A stretch of DNA of 64,000 bases from Pseudonocardia sp. ICBG1293 (GCF_020131355.1 NZ_JAHLEL010000038.1:62001-126000); one strand, 5' to 3'. Numbered from the stretch's first letter, positions 47,050 to 55,618 are shown. Program-made: numbers and translations. The notes: generated from the sequence alone by a model not told the origin.

Positions 47050-47793
47050 TCAGCCGGAGTCCGGCCCCGACCGCGCCCGCGGCACCGGTGCGGCCCGCTC
47101 CTCCGCCTCGCGGCAGAGCACCGTGGCCACCTCACCGAGCTTCATGTTGAGGTCCTGGGAGGACCGCACGAGGAGCTGGAAAGCGCCGTCGTCGCCGAGC
47201 TGGAAGCGCTCCATCAGGATGCCCTTGGCGCGGCCGATCACGTCACGGCTCCGCAGGGCTCTCGCCAGGTTCTCGGCCTGCTGCGCGCCGGACACCGCCA
47301 CCGCGGCCTGGGCGGCGAGCACGGCCATGATGGTGCGCGAGCGCTCGTCGCCGAACGCGCCGACCTCGTCGGACCACACCGTCAGCTCCCCGATCGGACG
47401 GTCGCCGGGGGCCATGGCACGGCACAGGACGCTGCGCATCCCCGCACGCGCGGCGGCCGGGGCGAAGACCGGCCACCGATCGCCGGCCGCGGTGACGTCG
47501 TCGACCACGACCTCGGTCGCCGAGCCGGCGGCGATGGCGTCGAGGCACGGCCCGTGACCGCAGTCCGCCATCACCCGGGCCAGCTCCGGCGTCCGCTCGT
47601 CGGTGGCGCCCAGGCAACGCAGGCCGGAACGGTCCCGCGTGGCCAGCGTCGCCCACCTGGCGCGGGGTACCGCCTGCACCAGGCCGTCGCAGATCCGGGC
47701 GTACTGCTGCGCCGGGGCCCGGGCGGACCCCGGTTCGCCGAGCAGGAGCTCTGCCTGCGCACGCAGGACCGAGTGCAGTTCCTGTGTCTCCAC
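47050..47793 (-). CDS. GAF-ANTAR regulator
   Basis: The 247-residue protein has an N-terminal GAF sensor domain (residues about 30-160, with GHGPCLDAIAAG and MAPGDRPIGELTVWS). A C-terminal ANTAR RNA-binding domain follows (about 165-225: ALRSRDVIGRAKGILMERF). ANTAR proteins bind paired hairpins in nascent RNA and prevent termination. The stimulus is unknown. It starts with GTG and lies in reverse orientation between unrelated genes. Confidence 0.9.
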   Translation of the reverse strand: METQELHSVLRAQAELLLGEPGSARAPAQQYARICDGLVQAVPRARWATLATRDRSGLRCLGATDERTPELARVMADCGHGPCLDAIAAGSATEVVVDDVTAAGDRWPVFAPAAARAGMRSVLCRAMAPGDRPIGELTVWSDEVGAFGDERSRTIMAVLAAQAAVAVSGAQQAENLARALRSRDVIGRAKGILMERFQLGDDGAFQLLVRSSQDLNMKLGEVATVLCREAEERAAPVPRARSGPDSG

Positions 47794-48067
47794 GACGATC
47801 AGACCCTCCTCGCCGGTCGCGAAGCGTCAGCCCTCGGGCTGGCCCGACGGAACCGTGCCACGACCCGCGGCTGGCGACCGAGTGTCGCGGCACGGCCGCA
47901 CCCCATCGGGGCTGCGCAACAGATCCCCGGCGGCCGCACGGGACGAGGGCGCCGACGCCTCCTCGGGTCGGGCCGCCCGGCGGATTTCCACCGTCGCGCT
48001 TCCGGGCGATGAGTTCCGCGGCGTCGGGCGGTCGACCACGGTGGTCCGTGACCACCGAGGAGGCCCC

Positions 48068-48706
48068 ATGTCCCGCACCCGGGTGCACAACCTGAACATC
48101 TCGCTCGACGGCTGTGCGGCCGGCGACCACGTGACCCTCGACGCCCCGATCGGCGACGCCCGGGCGCTGTTCTCCGGGTTCGACGGGCGGTTCATCCACG
48201 GGATCGACGGGGTGGACGCCCCCGTCACCCTGGACGGTGCCCTGACCTCGCTCTGGGGGCAGGGGATCGGCGCCGAGATCATGGGGCGGCGCAAGTTCGG
48301 ACCGCAGACCGGTCCCTGGCCCGACGACGGCTGGCAGGGCTGGTGGGGTGACGAGCCGCCGTTCCGCACGCCGGTGTTCGTCATGACCCACCACCCGCGG
48401 CCGCCGATCGAGTTCGCGAACGGGACGAGCTTCCACTTCGTCGACGGGTCGGCGCAGGAGGTGCTGACGGTCGCGCAGGAGGCCGCGGGCGACCTGGACG
48501 TCCGGCTCGGCGGGGGCCCCTCGACGATCCGGCAGTTCCTCGGCGCCGACCTGGTCGACGTCATGCACGTGGTGATCCTGCCGGTCGTGCTGGGACGTGG
48601 GGTGTCCCCGTGGGAGGGGCTGAGCGGCGTCGAGGACCGGTTCACGGTCGAGTCGGTCGCCTCGCCGAGCGGGCGCATCCACCAGTTCTGGAACCGGAAG
48701 GGCTGA
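48068..48706 (+). CDS. RibD C-terminal/dihydrofolate-reductase-like protein 1
   Basis: The 212-residue protein has the RibD-C/DHFR-like fold: VHNLNISLDGCAAG at the start, EIMGRRKFGPQTGPW, VFVMTHHPRP and LDVRLGGGPSTIRQFL (nucleotide-binding GG turn). These proteins bind NADPH; the substrate is not predictable. The ATG at 48068 follows GAGGAGG. It is followed after 5 bp by a second gene of the same fold. Confidence 0.85.
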   Translation: MSRTRVHNLNISLDGCAAGDHVTLDAPIGDARALFSGFDGRFIHGIDGVDAPVTLDGALTSLWGQGIGAEIMGRRKFGPQTGPWPDDGWQGWWGDEPPFRTPVFVMTHHPRPPIEFANGTSFHFVDGSAQEVLTVAQEAAGDLDVRLGGGPSTIRQFLGADLVDVMHVVILPVVLGRGVSPWEGLSGVEDRFTVESVASPSGRIHQFWNRKG

Positions 48707-48711
48707 CACCC

Positions 48712-49266
48712 ATGGGCCGCGTGACCTACTCCATGAGCATGTCCCTCGACGGCTTCGTCGAGGACCCCACCGGCAGCATCGCCTTCGGCGACCCCGACGA
48801 GGAGGTGCACCGCCTGTCCAACGACCAGACGCGTGCGACGTCGGTGTTCCTGTTCGGGCGCAACCTCTACGACATCATGGAGGACTTCTGGACCGCCCCC
48901 GAGCGGGCCGACGGCCACCCGGTGGAGGCGGAGTTCGCGCAGCTCTACACCGCGATCCCGCGGGTGGTGTTCTCCGACTCGTTGACCTCCGTCGCGCCCG
49001 GGTGCCGTCTCGTCCGCCGCGCCGACGCCCTGGGGGAGGTGGCCCGGCTGAAGGAGGAGACCGACGGCGAGCTGGCCGTGGTCGGGCCCGGGCTGGCCGC
49101 GTCGCTGCTGGACCTGATCGACGAGTTCCGCCCGCGGGTGGTGCCGGTCGTCCTGGGCGGCGGGAAGCCGTTCCTGCCGCCCGGCGCCGACCTGCGGCTG
49201 CGGCTGGTCGAGCAGCGGGTGTTCGACGGCGGGACCGTGCACCTGCGCTACGAGCGCGTCCGCTGA
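48712..49266 (+). CDS. RibD C-terminal/dihydrofolate-reductase-like protein 2
   Basis: The 184-residue protein shares the fold with its upstream neighbour (YSMSMSLDGFVEDPTG, VFLFGRNLYDIMEDF, LAVVGPGLAASLLDLI) but is only distantly similar, so the pair is not a recent duplication. NADPH-binding is expected from the family. It probably shares a transcript with the gene before it. Confidence 0.85.
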   Translation: MGRVTYSMSMSLDGFVEDPTGSIAFGDPDEEVHRLSNDQTRATSVFLFGRNLYDIMEDFWTAPERADGHPVEAEFAQLYTAIPRVVFSDSLTSVAPGCRLVRRADALGEVARLKEETDGELAVVGPGLAASLLDLIDEFRPRVVPVVLGGGKPFLPPGADLRLRLVEQRVFDGGTVHLRYERVR

Positions 49267-49339
49267 GCCGGGAGGCGTTCGCAACGGCAGCGCTCGCCGG
49301 GGTGGGGCGCGCCGCGGGAGCGTCGGCGGGACCACGGCC

Positions 49340-49873
49340 TCATCGGTCGCGCAGTGCGTCGTCCAGCGCGGTCGTCAGCGCGGCGACGCGGCTGCGGCCG
49401 GGTGCCGCACGCGGGTAGCGGCACAGGACGTCGACCAGCTCCGGGGTCGCGCGGCGCCGGGCCCGGTCGAGCTGCGCGTCGCCGGACCGGGGTGCGTCGC
49501 CGTCGGCCAGCTCGACGGCGTGGGCGGCGTGCGCGGCCGCGCGCAGGATGTGGCCGACCTGGGTGGCCCTCGCCAGCGGGTGCAGGTAGGCGGACGCGGC
49601 GGCGTCGGCGGCGGCCAGTGCGGCGTGCCGGCCGGACGGGGTGGCGGCGAGCTTCGCCGCCCGCGCCGCGTCGACGGCGGTCACCCGCTGCAGCCGGGAC
49701 CGCTCGGCGCCGCAGGCGAAGGACCACGCCGCGGCGAGCGCGGCCCGGGGACGGTCGTCGCCGGGGACGTCGAACAGGGGGAGCGCCTCGGCGGCGCACG
49801 CCGCGGCGAACCCGGTCACGACCCGCAGGTCGGCCATGGTGAGCGCGACGTCCCCCGGTCCGATGTGTGCCAC
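49340..49873 (-). CDS. Ala-rich helical protein, Imm5-like fold (putative immunity-type protein)
   Basis: The 177-residue protein is a run of Ala-rich helices: FAAACAAEALPLFD, RAALAAAWSFACG, AALAAADAAASAYLHPLA and HILRAAAHAAHAVELA. That composition and order fit the Imm5-like family annotated as putative immunity proteins. The name does not prove a toxin partner; none is seen. The GTG at 49873 follows GGGAAGG; an ATG at 49837 is the alternative. It is divergent from the GyrI-like gene (45-bp gap). Confidence 0.55.
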   Translation of the reverse strand: MAHIGPGDVALTMADLRVVTGFAAACAAEALPLFDVPGDDRPRAALAAAWSFACGAERSRLQRVTAVDAARAAKLAATPSGRHAALAAADAAASAYLHPLARATQVGHILRAAAHAAHAVELADGDAPRSGDAQLDRARRRATPELVDVLCRYPRAAPGRSRVAALTTALDDALRDR

Positions 49874-49918
49874 CGCAGCACCTTCCCGCAGCGGAGGGGC
49901 ATCGGCCAGGATGGGTCC

Positions 49919-50536
49919 GTGCCGACCACGGTGGACCTCAAGCGGGAGCTGCCCTGCTACGCCGCGCGTCGGGACACCCCCGAGCTGGTCGACGTCCCCG
50001 ACATGCGCTTCCTCATGATCGACGGCCACGGCGACCCGAACACGCCCGTCTACACCGACGCCGTCGGGGCGCTGTACCCGGTCGCCTACGCCTGCAAGTT
50101 CGCGAGCAGGCGCGAGCTCGGGCGCGACCACGTCGTGATGCCGCTGGAGGGGCTCTGGTGGGCCGAGGACATGGACGCGTTCACCCTGGCCCGCGACAAG
50201 AGCCGCTGGTCCTGGACCATGATGATCATGATCCCGGACTGGGTGCCCGAGGCGATGGTCGACGACGCCGTCGCCACCGTGCGGCGGAGGAAGGCGCCGC
50301 AGCGGATCGACGATGTCCGGTTCGCGACGCTGTCCGAAGGGCGCTGCGTCCAGGCCCTGCACGTCGGCCCCTACGACGACGAGGCCCCGCTCCTGCACCG
50401 CATCCACACGGAGTTCGTCCCGGAGCACGGGCTGCGCATGACCGGCCGCCACCACGAGATCTACCTCGGTGACCCGCGCCGGACCGCCCCGGACATGCTG
50501 CGCACCATCCTGCGTCAGCCCGTCACCGACGCGTGA
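49919..50536 (+). CDS. GyrI-like small-molecule-binding domain protein
   Basis: The 205-residue protein has a GyrI/SbmC-type ligand-binding fold with VDLKRELPCYAARRDTPELV, LEGLWWAEDMDAFTLARDK and HVGPYDDEAPLLHRIH. Such domains bind small molecules and occur alone or in regulators. CAGGAT (49907-49912) lies six bases before the GTG, a leaderless-type start. It is divergent from the Imm5-like gene. Confidence 0.8.
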   Translation: MPTTVDLKRELPCYAARRDTPELVDVPDMRFLMIDGHGDPNTPVYTDAVGALYPVAYACKFASRRELGRDHVVMPLEGLWWAEDMDAFTLARDKSRWSWTMMIMIPDWVPEAMVDDAVATVRRRKAPQRIDDVRFATLSEGRCVQALHVGPYDDEAPLLHRIHTEFVPEHGLRMTGRHHEIYLGDPRRTAPDMLRTILRQPVTDA

Positions 50537-50603
50537 CCACCGGGTGCGGAGCGCAGCGTCCGCGAGACGGGCGCCGCGCTCCACAGCCGGTGAGCACCCT
50601 CGC

Positions 50604-51110
50604 TCAGGCCGGGCGGTAGCGATAGCGCGCCAGGTACACGCAGTACCCGACGATCCCGGCGACCAGCAGTGCCAGCACCACCCAGACCGGCCCGACCGGC
50701 AGCCGTGGGGGCTGGACGCGGGTCGCGTACACCGCCGTCACCGGGACCGCGGTGAGCAGCAGCAGCGTCCCGCCGAAGATCCGTCCCATGTCCTCGGCGA
50801 GCATGTGGCGCAGCCGCCCGACCCGCTGCGGCGCCGTCCAGTACTCCCGGTGCGGCACCGAGATCCGCGTCAGCGACCCGGTCGTGACCAGGCGGTGGAG
50901 CCCCGCGCCGATCCCGGCCACGAGCAGCCCGAACAGCGTCCCGAGCGTCAGGAACCGGGTACGGCTGCCGAACGCGGTCGGCGCGCCCGTGGGGTCGAAG
51001 TGCAGCGGCACCCCGTCGTCGGGCAGCTCGCCGGCTGCCCACACCAGGGCGAAGGCGTAGAACACCGAGCCGGCGAGGAGCGGGAACCAGGGGCGCACGG
51101 CCCGGATCAT
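50604..51110 (-). CDS. DUF1648-like membrane protein
   Basis: The 168-residue protein has four hydrophobic segments. The DUF1648-type phrase LPDDGVPLHFDPTGAPTAFGSR lies between the first two. Function unknown; some relatives are linked to sigma or SdpI-type immunity. The ATG overlaps the TetR stop by 4 bp (ATGA), so it is part of the TetR transcript. Confidence 0.75.
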   Translation of the reverse strand: MIRAVRPWFPLLAGSVFYAFALVWAAGELPDDGVPLHFDPTGAPTAFGSRTRFLTLGTLFGLLVAGIGAGLHRLVTTGSLTRISVPHREYWTAPQRVGRLRHMLAEDMGRIFGGTLLLLTAVPVTAVYATRVQPPRLPVGPVWVVLALLVAGIVGYCVYLARYRYRPA

Positions 51111-51706
51111 TCCGGGTCGCCGACCGGCCCGCGCGCCGTGGCGGGGGCGAGCCGGTCGAGCATCGCGGTCAGCGTGCGCCGGGCCCGGTCGACGGGGGCG
51201 CCGTGCAGCGCGACCTCCGTGCTGAGCCCGGAGGTGAGTGCCAGCAGCGCGTGGGCGTCGGTTTCCGGGGTGGCGGAGCCGGCGTCGGTGACGACCCGGA
51301 CGGTCAGGGCGTGGATCTCCTCGTCGCCGTCGGTCAGGATCGCCCGGGCCCGCTCGTCGACCTCGCGGGTGGCGAAGGCGGCGTGGATGCGCAGCGCGTC
51401 GCGGGTCCGCGGGTGCGCGCCGAGCAGCTCGTCGAGGATCGTCGCGAGGACGGTCCGCTCGTCGCCGCCCGCGGCCCGGGCCCTGGCCTCGATCCGTGCC
51501 TCCATCTGCCGGTGCGACCGGTCCAGGGCGTGCAGCAGCAGCGCGTCCTTGCTGGCGAAGTAGTGCTGCACGCGGCCCATCGAGATGCCGGCCTCGGCCG
51601 CGACCGAGCGCAGCGAGACCGCCTCGGTGCCCGACCGGGCGACGAGCGCGAGCACGGCGTCGGCGATCTCGGAGCGGCGGGCGTCGTGGTCGACGGAGCG
51701 GGGCAC
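51107..51706 (-). CDS. TetR-family regulator
   Basis: The 199-residue protein opens with a TetR HTH (residues about 10-55: RRSEIADAVLALVARSG, then ISMGRVQHYFASKDALLLHA). The ligand domain is variable. The GTG at 51706 gives the usual family N-terminus; the longer frame upstream runs through the operators. It is divergent from a small membrane protein. Two palindrome-like operators lie between them. Confidence 0.87.
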   Translation of the reverse strand: MPRSVDHDARRSEIADAVLALVARSGTEAVSLRSVAAEAGISMGRVQHYFASKDALLLHALDRSHRQMEARIEARARAAGGDERTVLATILDELLGAHPRTRDALRIHAAFATREVDERARAILTDGDEEIHALTVRVVTDAGSATPETDAHALLALTSGLSTEVALHGAPVDRARRTLTAMLDRLAPATARGPVGDPE

Positions 51707-51719
51707 GACGCCACCGTAG

Positions 51720-51735
51720 CAATGCGGTCGCATTG
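51720..51735. promoter_or_regulatory. TetR operator, site 1
   Basis: CAATGCG-GT-CGCATTG: perfect 7-bp arms around 2 bp. It lies 14 bp upstream of the TetR start. Confidence 0.7.
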
Positions 51736-51755
51736 ACAACGCACGCCGGGGACTG

Positions 51756-51777
51756 TTGCAATGCGAGTGCATCGCAA
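51756..51777. promoter_or_regulatory. TetR operator, site 2 (imperfect)
   Basis: TTGCAATGCGAGTGCATCGCAA is an imperfect palindrome with the same CAATGCG half-site. It lies about 36 bp from site 1 and 14 bp before the small membrane protein start. Confidence 0.6.
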
Positions 51778-51791
51778 ACCAGGGAGGGCAT

Positions 51792-51998
51792 GTGAAGACG
51801 GCACAGAACATCGCCGGGTTCCTCGGGGTGGTCCTCGGCGTGATCCCGCTGCTGCAGTACCTGATCACCGGCCGGATCGGCCTGTGGTCCTTCGTGGTCG
51901 GCGACGCGCCGGCGCTGCCGTGGGCCTACCCCGCGGTCCTGCTCGTGGTCACCGCGGTCGTGGTCGTGGTGGCCGACCGGCGGGAGAAGGCGGGCTGA
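51792..51998 (+). CDS. Small two-helix membrane protein under TetR control
   Basis: The 68-residue protein starts with GTG after a strong AGGGAGGG site. It has two hydrophobic segments (FLGVVLGVIPLLQYLI and AVLLVVTAVVVVVAD) and a charged end. I do not recognise a family. It is the divergent partner of the TetR gene and sits beside its operators, so it is the likely regulated gene. Confidence 0.7.
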   Translation: MKTAQNIAGFLGVVLGVIPLLQYLITGRIGLWSFVVGDAPALPWAYPAVLLVVTAVVVVVADRREKAG

Positions 51999-52003
51999 TC
52001 CGG

Positions 52004-52357
52004 TCAGTCCTGCCGCGGCGAGCCGTAGCGCAGCAGGTTGTTGTCCGGGTCGTGGTGGGCGCCCTCGCGCAGCCCGTAGGACGTGTCGACCGGGGCCACC
52101 TCGCGACCACCGGGCACCGCCGACCAGCGGGTGTGGAGGGCGTCCGCGTCGTCCACGTGCAGGTAGGCGCAGCCCGCGGTCCGCGCCGGGTCGTGGTCGG
52201 GCAGGAGCGAGACGTGCAGCTCGACGCCGCCGAGGACGGCGAAGCCGTAGCCGTCGTCGGAACGCTCCACGGTGAACCCGAGCGCGCGGTAGTGGTCCAG
52301 CCACCGGTCGAGATCGGTGGTGGCGAAGACCGGGGCGACCGAGCGCAGCGTGGACAC
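52004..52357 (-). CDS. VOC-superfamily (bleomycin-resistance-like) protein
   Basis: The 117-residue protein has the shape of bleomycin-resistance proteins: VAPVFATTDLDRWLDHYRALGF, VELHVSLLPDHDP, and DPDNNLLRYGS at the end. The role could be drug sequestration or an enzyme; no evidence decides. It begins with GTG, divergent from the GrpB gene. Confidence 0.82.
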   Translation of the reverse strand: MSTLRSVAPVFATTDLDRWLDHYRALGFTVERSDDGYGFAVLGGVELHVSLLPDHDPARTAGCAYLHVDDADALHTRWSAVPGGREVAPVDTSYGLREGAHHDPDNNLLRYGSPRQD

Positions 52358-52374
52358 CGAGGCAGTCTGCCCGC

Positions 52375-52926
52375 ATGCTCGCCACCGTGACCAGTCGCGA
52401 GGAGCAGCTGAGCCGGGCTCTCGTCCACGGGATGCGGCCGGTCCTGGTGGAGCTCGCCGAGCCCGACCCGGAATGGCCCGCCGCCTTCGACGCCGCGGCC
52501 GCCCGGCTGCGCGCGGTGCTGGGGGAGCGGGCGCACCGGATCGAGCACATCGGCTCCACCTCGGTGCCGGGCCTGGCCGCGAAACCGGTGATCGACGTCG
52601 TCGTCGCGCTCGAGGACCCCGACGACGAGCCGGCCTACCTGGCCGCCCTGCTCGCCGAGGGCTACGACCTGCGGGTCCGCGAACCCGGGCACCGCTGCCT
52701 GCGCGGCGCCGTCGGCGACCTCGCGGTGAACCTGCACTGCTACCCCGACGGCAGCCCGGAGATCACCCGCTACCTGGTGTTCCGGGACCGCCTGCGGACC
52801 TGCGCCGAGGACCGGGAGCGCTACGAGGCCCACAAGCGCGGGCTGGCCGGGCGCGTCTGGCCGGACATGAACCTCTACGCCGACGCCAAGGGCCCGGTGA
52901 TCGAGGAGATCATCGCCCGGGGCTGA
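52375..52926 (+). CDS. GrpB-family protein (nucleotidyltransferase fold)
   Basis: The 183-residue protein has the GrpB motifs: HIGSTSVPGLAAKPVIDVVV (nucleotidyltransferase-like GST and DxD positions) and HCYPDGSPEITRYLVFRDRL, then YEAHKRGLA. Some relatives are fused to CoaE. Its substrate is unknown. CAGTCT six bases before the ATG suggests a leaderless start. Confidence 0.88.
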   Translation: MLATVTSREEQLSRALVHGMRPVLVELAEPDPEWPAAFDAAAARLRAVLGERAHRIEHIGSTSVPGLAAKPVIDVVVALEDPDDEPAYLAALLAEGYDLRVREPGHRCLRGAVGDLAVNLHCYPDGSPEITRYLVFRDRLRTCAEDRERYEAHKRGLAGRVWPDMNLYADAKGPVIEEIIARG

Positions 52927-52932
52927 ACCCCC

Positions 52933-53724
52933 TCAGCCGCCCGGACGTTCCGCCCGCTCGGCGAGCATCCGTCCGGTCGCCGCCCGGACCTCGTCCTCGC
53001 CGACCTCCTCGGCCCCGCGCGCGGTCACGGTGATCAGGTTCGGGAACAGCGAGCGGGTCAGGTCGGGACCCGCGGTGGCGGTGTCGTCGTCGGCGGCGTC
53101 CCACAACGCGTTCACCGCGAGCGCGATCGCCCCGGCCCGGTCGACGCCCGGGTCGTGCCGCTTCTTCAGCGACGCCTCGGCGAACTGCGAGCCCGACCCG
53201 ATGCCGACGTAGCCGGACCGGGCGCGCTTGGTGCTGCCGGTCGGGTCGTAGGTGACGATGCGCACCGGGTCGGGGTCGGTCGGGTCGTAGCCGACGAACA
53301 GCGGCAGCGCGACGAAGCCCTGCATCGCCGCGCCCAGGTTCTCCCGCACGATGCTCGACAGCCTGCGGACCTTGCCGTCCTGGCTGATCGGGGCGCCCTC
53401 GACCTTCTCGTACTGCTCCACCTCGGCCGCGAACAGCTTCAGCATCTGCAGCGCGTGCCCGACCGAGCCGGCGAACCCGGCGGCGGAGGTGTCGTCGATG
53501 CCGACGACCTTCACCAGGTCCTTCTGCGCGATCAGATTGCCGGAGGTGGCGCGCCGGTCCCCGGCGAGCAGCACGCCGTCGGCCCAGGTCAGCGCGATGA
53601 TCGTGGTGCCGTGCGGGACGTCCAGGTCGGCCGGCACCCGCCGGTCGGGGTCGCGCGGGAGGTGCGAGGGCAGCAGCTCGGGGGCGTGCGCACGCAGCTG
53701 CTCGAGGAACGAGGGTCCGGTCAT
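52933..53724 (-). CDS. Orphan 20S proteasome beta-type subunit
   Basis: The 263-residue protein is a PrcB-like beta subunit with a propeptide of 39 residues and a processing site HG-TTII, leaving Thr40 as the N-terminal nucleophile. Counting from it, Asp17 (GDRRA) and Lys33 (VKVVG) are kept, so the site looks active. LGAAMQG and VGSGSQFA-type turns also fit. No alpha subunit, pup, arc or accessory factor gene is next to it, so it is not the main proteasome locus. It may replace PrcB in some conditions. Confidence 0.85.
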   Translation of the reverse strand: MTGPSFLEQLRAHAPELLPSHLPRDPDRRVPADLDVPHGTTIIALTWADGVLLAGDRRATSGNLIAQKDLVKVVGIDDTSAAGFAGSVGHALQMLKLFAAEVEQYEKVEGAPISQDGKVRRLSSIVRENLGAAMQGFVALPLFVGYDPTDPDPVRIVTYDPTGSTKRARSGYVGIGSGSQFAEASLKKRHDPGVDRAGAIALAVNALWDAADDDTATAGPDLTRSLFPNLITVTARGAEEVGEDEVRAATGRMLAERAERPGG

Positions 53725-53826
53725 GAGGGGGAGCGGGCTCCTTCGCACTGCGGGACGGGGTCGGACCCGATCCTTCCCGCCCGCGGCGCGCCGGTCCACC
53801 CGCGGTGGAGTGGCACACTCGCGACG

Positions 53827-54875
53827 GTGAGCGCACGGAGCCGGGCCGAGTCCTTCTGCACCCGTCACGGGCTGCGCGTGCCCGTCCTGGAGGCCCCGAT
53901 GGCCGGGGCCTGCCCGCCGGAGCTGGCGGCCGCGGTGGCCGCGGCGGGCGGCATGGGCGCGGCGGGCGTCGTCAACGACACCCCGGAGACGATCGCCGGC
54001 TGGGCCGCCCGCTTCCGCGCGCTCGCCGGGCCGGCGCCGTTCCAGCTCAACCTCTGGGTCCCCGACCCGCCCGCCGACGACGACGTGGGCCTGCAGACCG
54101 CCTACCTCGACACCCTCGGGGGTACGCCCGCCCCGGCGGGCGGCCCCGGGCCGTCGTTCGACGAGCAGCTGGCCGCCGTCGTGGCGGCCCGGCCCACGGT
54201 CGTCTCGACCATCATGGGGCTGCTCACGGCCGAGCAGGTCACGGCGGTGCACGGGGCCGGCTGCGCCTGGTTCGCCACGGTCACCACCCGTGCCGAGGCC
54301 GTCGCGGCGCAGCGGGCGGGGGCCGACGCGGTCGTGGTGCAGGGCATGGAGGCGGGCGGGCACCGCGGTACCGCCGACCCCGCGGACGCCGAGGCCGTCT
54401 CGGTCGGGCTGCTCGCGCTCCTGCCCTGGGTGGCCGATGCGGTCGACGTCCCGGTGGTCGCCGCGGGCGCTGTCGGCGACGGCCGGGCGCTCGCCGCCGC
54501 GCTCACCCTCGGCGCGAGCGCGGTGCAGGTGGGGACGGCACTGCTGCGCAGCCCGGAGGCCGGGATCGACGAGGGCTGGTCCGCCCGGCTCGACGGCCTG
54601 GACCCCACCGGTACGACGACCACCCGCGCCTACACCGGACGGCTGGCCCGCGGGATCGCCACCGACTTCGTGCGCGCCTGGACGCTGCCGGGCGCTCCGC
54701 CCCCGGCCCCCTACCCCCATCAGCGACGCCTGGTGGCCCGCTACCGCGCGGGCGAGCCCGGCGCGGTCGACCGGGTCAACCTCTGGGCCGGGCAGGCCGC
54801 GGGCCGCGCGACGACGGACCCGCGTCGGAGGTGGTCGGCCGGATGTGGCGCGATGCGGAGGCGCTGCTGCCGTGA
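53827..54875 (+). CDS. Nitronate monooxygenase-like flavoprotein with a C-terminal frameshift
   Basis: The TIM-barrel protein has LEAPMAGACPPELAAAVAAAGG, WFATVTTRAEAVAAQRAGAD, VVVQGMEAGGHRG and VVAAGAVGDGRALAAAL, which fit FMN-dependent nitronate monooxygenases. After GRATTDP (54820) the reading frame turns to Arg/Cys-rich non-family sequence and runs to 55161. A shift of one base there gives ASEVVGRMWRDAEALLP and a stop at 54875, the normal family ending. One C seems missing in the run at 54819-54821. GTG 53827 lies seven bases after CACACT. Confidence 0.8.
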
Positions 54876-54882
54876 GCCCGGC

Positions 54883-55125
54883 TCAGTCCCGGGTGGGGTC
54901 CACCATGTCGTCGAACTCCCCCTTCTTGGCGCCGTCGACGAACGCCGAGATCTCGTCCGGGGTGTAGACCAGCACCGGCCCCTCGGGGTCGCGGGCGTTG
55001 CGGACGGCGACCTGGCCGTCGTCGAGTACGGCGAACTCCACGGTCCGCCCGTCCGTGGTCCCGGCCGGGCGACGCCACGTCACGGGGCCCAGATCTGCTG
55101 CGCGCGTGCCGTTCGGGTGGGTCAT
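54883..55125 (-). CDS. DUF397-domain protein
   Basis: The 80-residue protein ends in the DUF397 signature VAVRNARDPEGPVLVYTP followed by AFVDGAKKGEFD. An N-terminal TWRRPAG matches the usual W-R/K-S start. Family members are small actinobacterial proteins often next to XRE regulators and act in morphological or antibiotic control; no XRE gene is adjacent here. A strong GGAGGT precedes the ATG. Confidence 0.85.
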   Translation of the reverse strand: MTHPNGTRAADLGPVTWRRPAGTTDGRTVEFAVLDDGQVAVRNARDPEGPVLVYTPDEISAFVDGAKKGEFDDMVDPTRD

Positions 55126-55288
55126 GGGGGACCTCCGGATGTGTCCGCTGCGTCCGTTTGACTGCGGAGAGTATCGAAAAGACTGTGCAGGCGATCTTGC
55201 ATCCGCACGTGTCATCCGTGACGATGGAAGGACCGACACGCCGAGGGAGCCAGGAAATGCGCCGGTCGACGCACGGATCTGCCGTCGG

Positions 55289-55597
55289 GTGGACCTCGTC
55301 GTGACCGCCGGACGGCTGAACGACGACGGCGGCCCCGACGTCCTCACGTTGACGTCCGTTCTCGACGGTCGTGCACACAAGGTGACCGACTCGGAACTCT
55401 GTGCGCCGCACTCGATGCGCACCGGCCGGTACGCGGCGCTGTGCGGGCACCTGGTGGCCCCGGCCCCGCTCGTCGAGGCCGCCGGGGTGCCGTGCGGCCG
55501 ATGCGTGCAGCTCGACCCGACGCCCCCGGCGGAAGAGGCGACCCGACGACCCGGCCGCCGTCGCGGCTGGGGTCTGCGCCGGATGCTGCCGGCCTGA
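55289..55597 (+). CDS. Small Cys-motif actinobacterial protein
   Basis: The 102-residue frame has RYAALCGHLVAPAPLVEA followed by CGRC, a pattern I know from many short actinobacterial proteins; two Cys/His pairs suggest metal binding. The start is uncertain: GTG 55289 is the best, with GTG 55301 as an alternative. No good ribosome-binding site is seen. It is divergent from the DUF397 gene with 163 bp between, which holds TTGACT (55157) as a possible -35. Confidence 0.55.
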   Translation: MDLVVTAGRLNDDGGPDVLTLTSVLDGRAHKVTDSELCAPHSMRTGRYAALCGHLVAPAPLVEAAGVPCGRCVQLDPTPPAEEATRRPGRRRGWGLRRMLPA

Positions 55598-55618
55598 GCC
55601 GGCACCGCACCCGATCCG

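Noticed and set aside
48068..49266. The two DHFR-like genes as a recent tandem duplication
   Set aside because: They share only fold-level motifs and differ in length and most residues.
53827..55161. Nitronate monooxygenase read straight through to 55161
   Set aside because: The extra C-terminal part is antisense to a convincing DUF397 gene and unlike the family; a frameshift explains it better.
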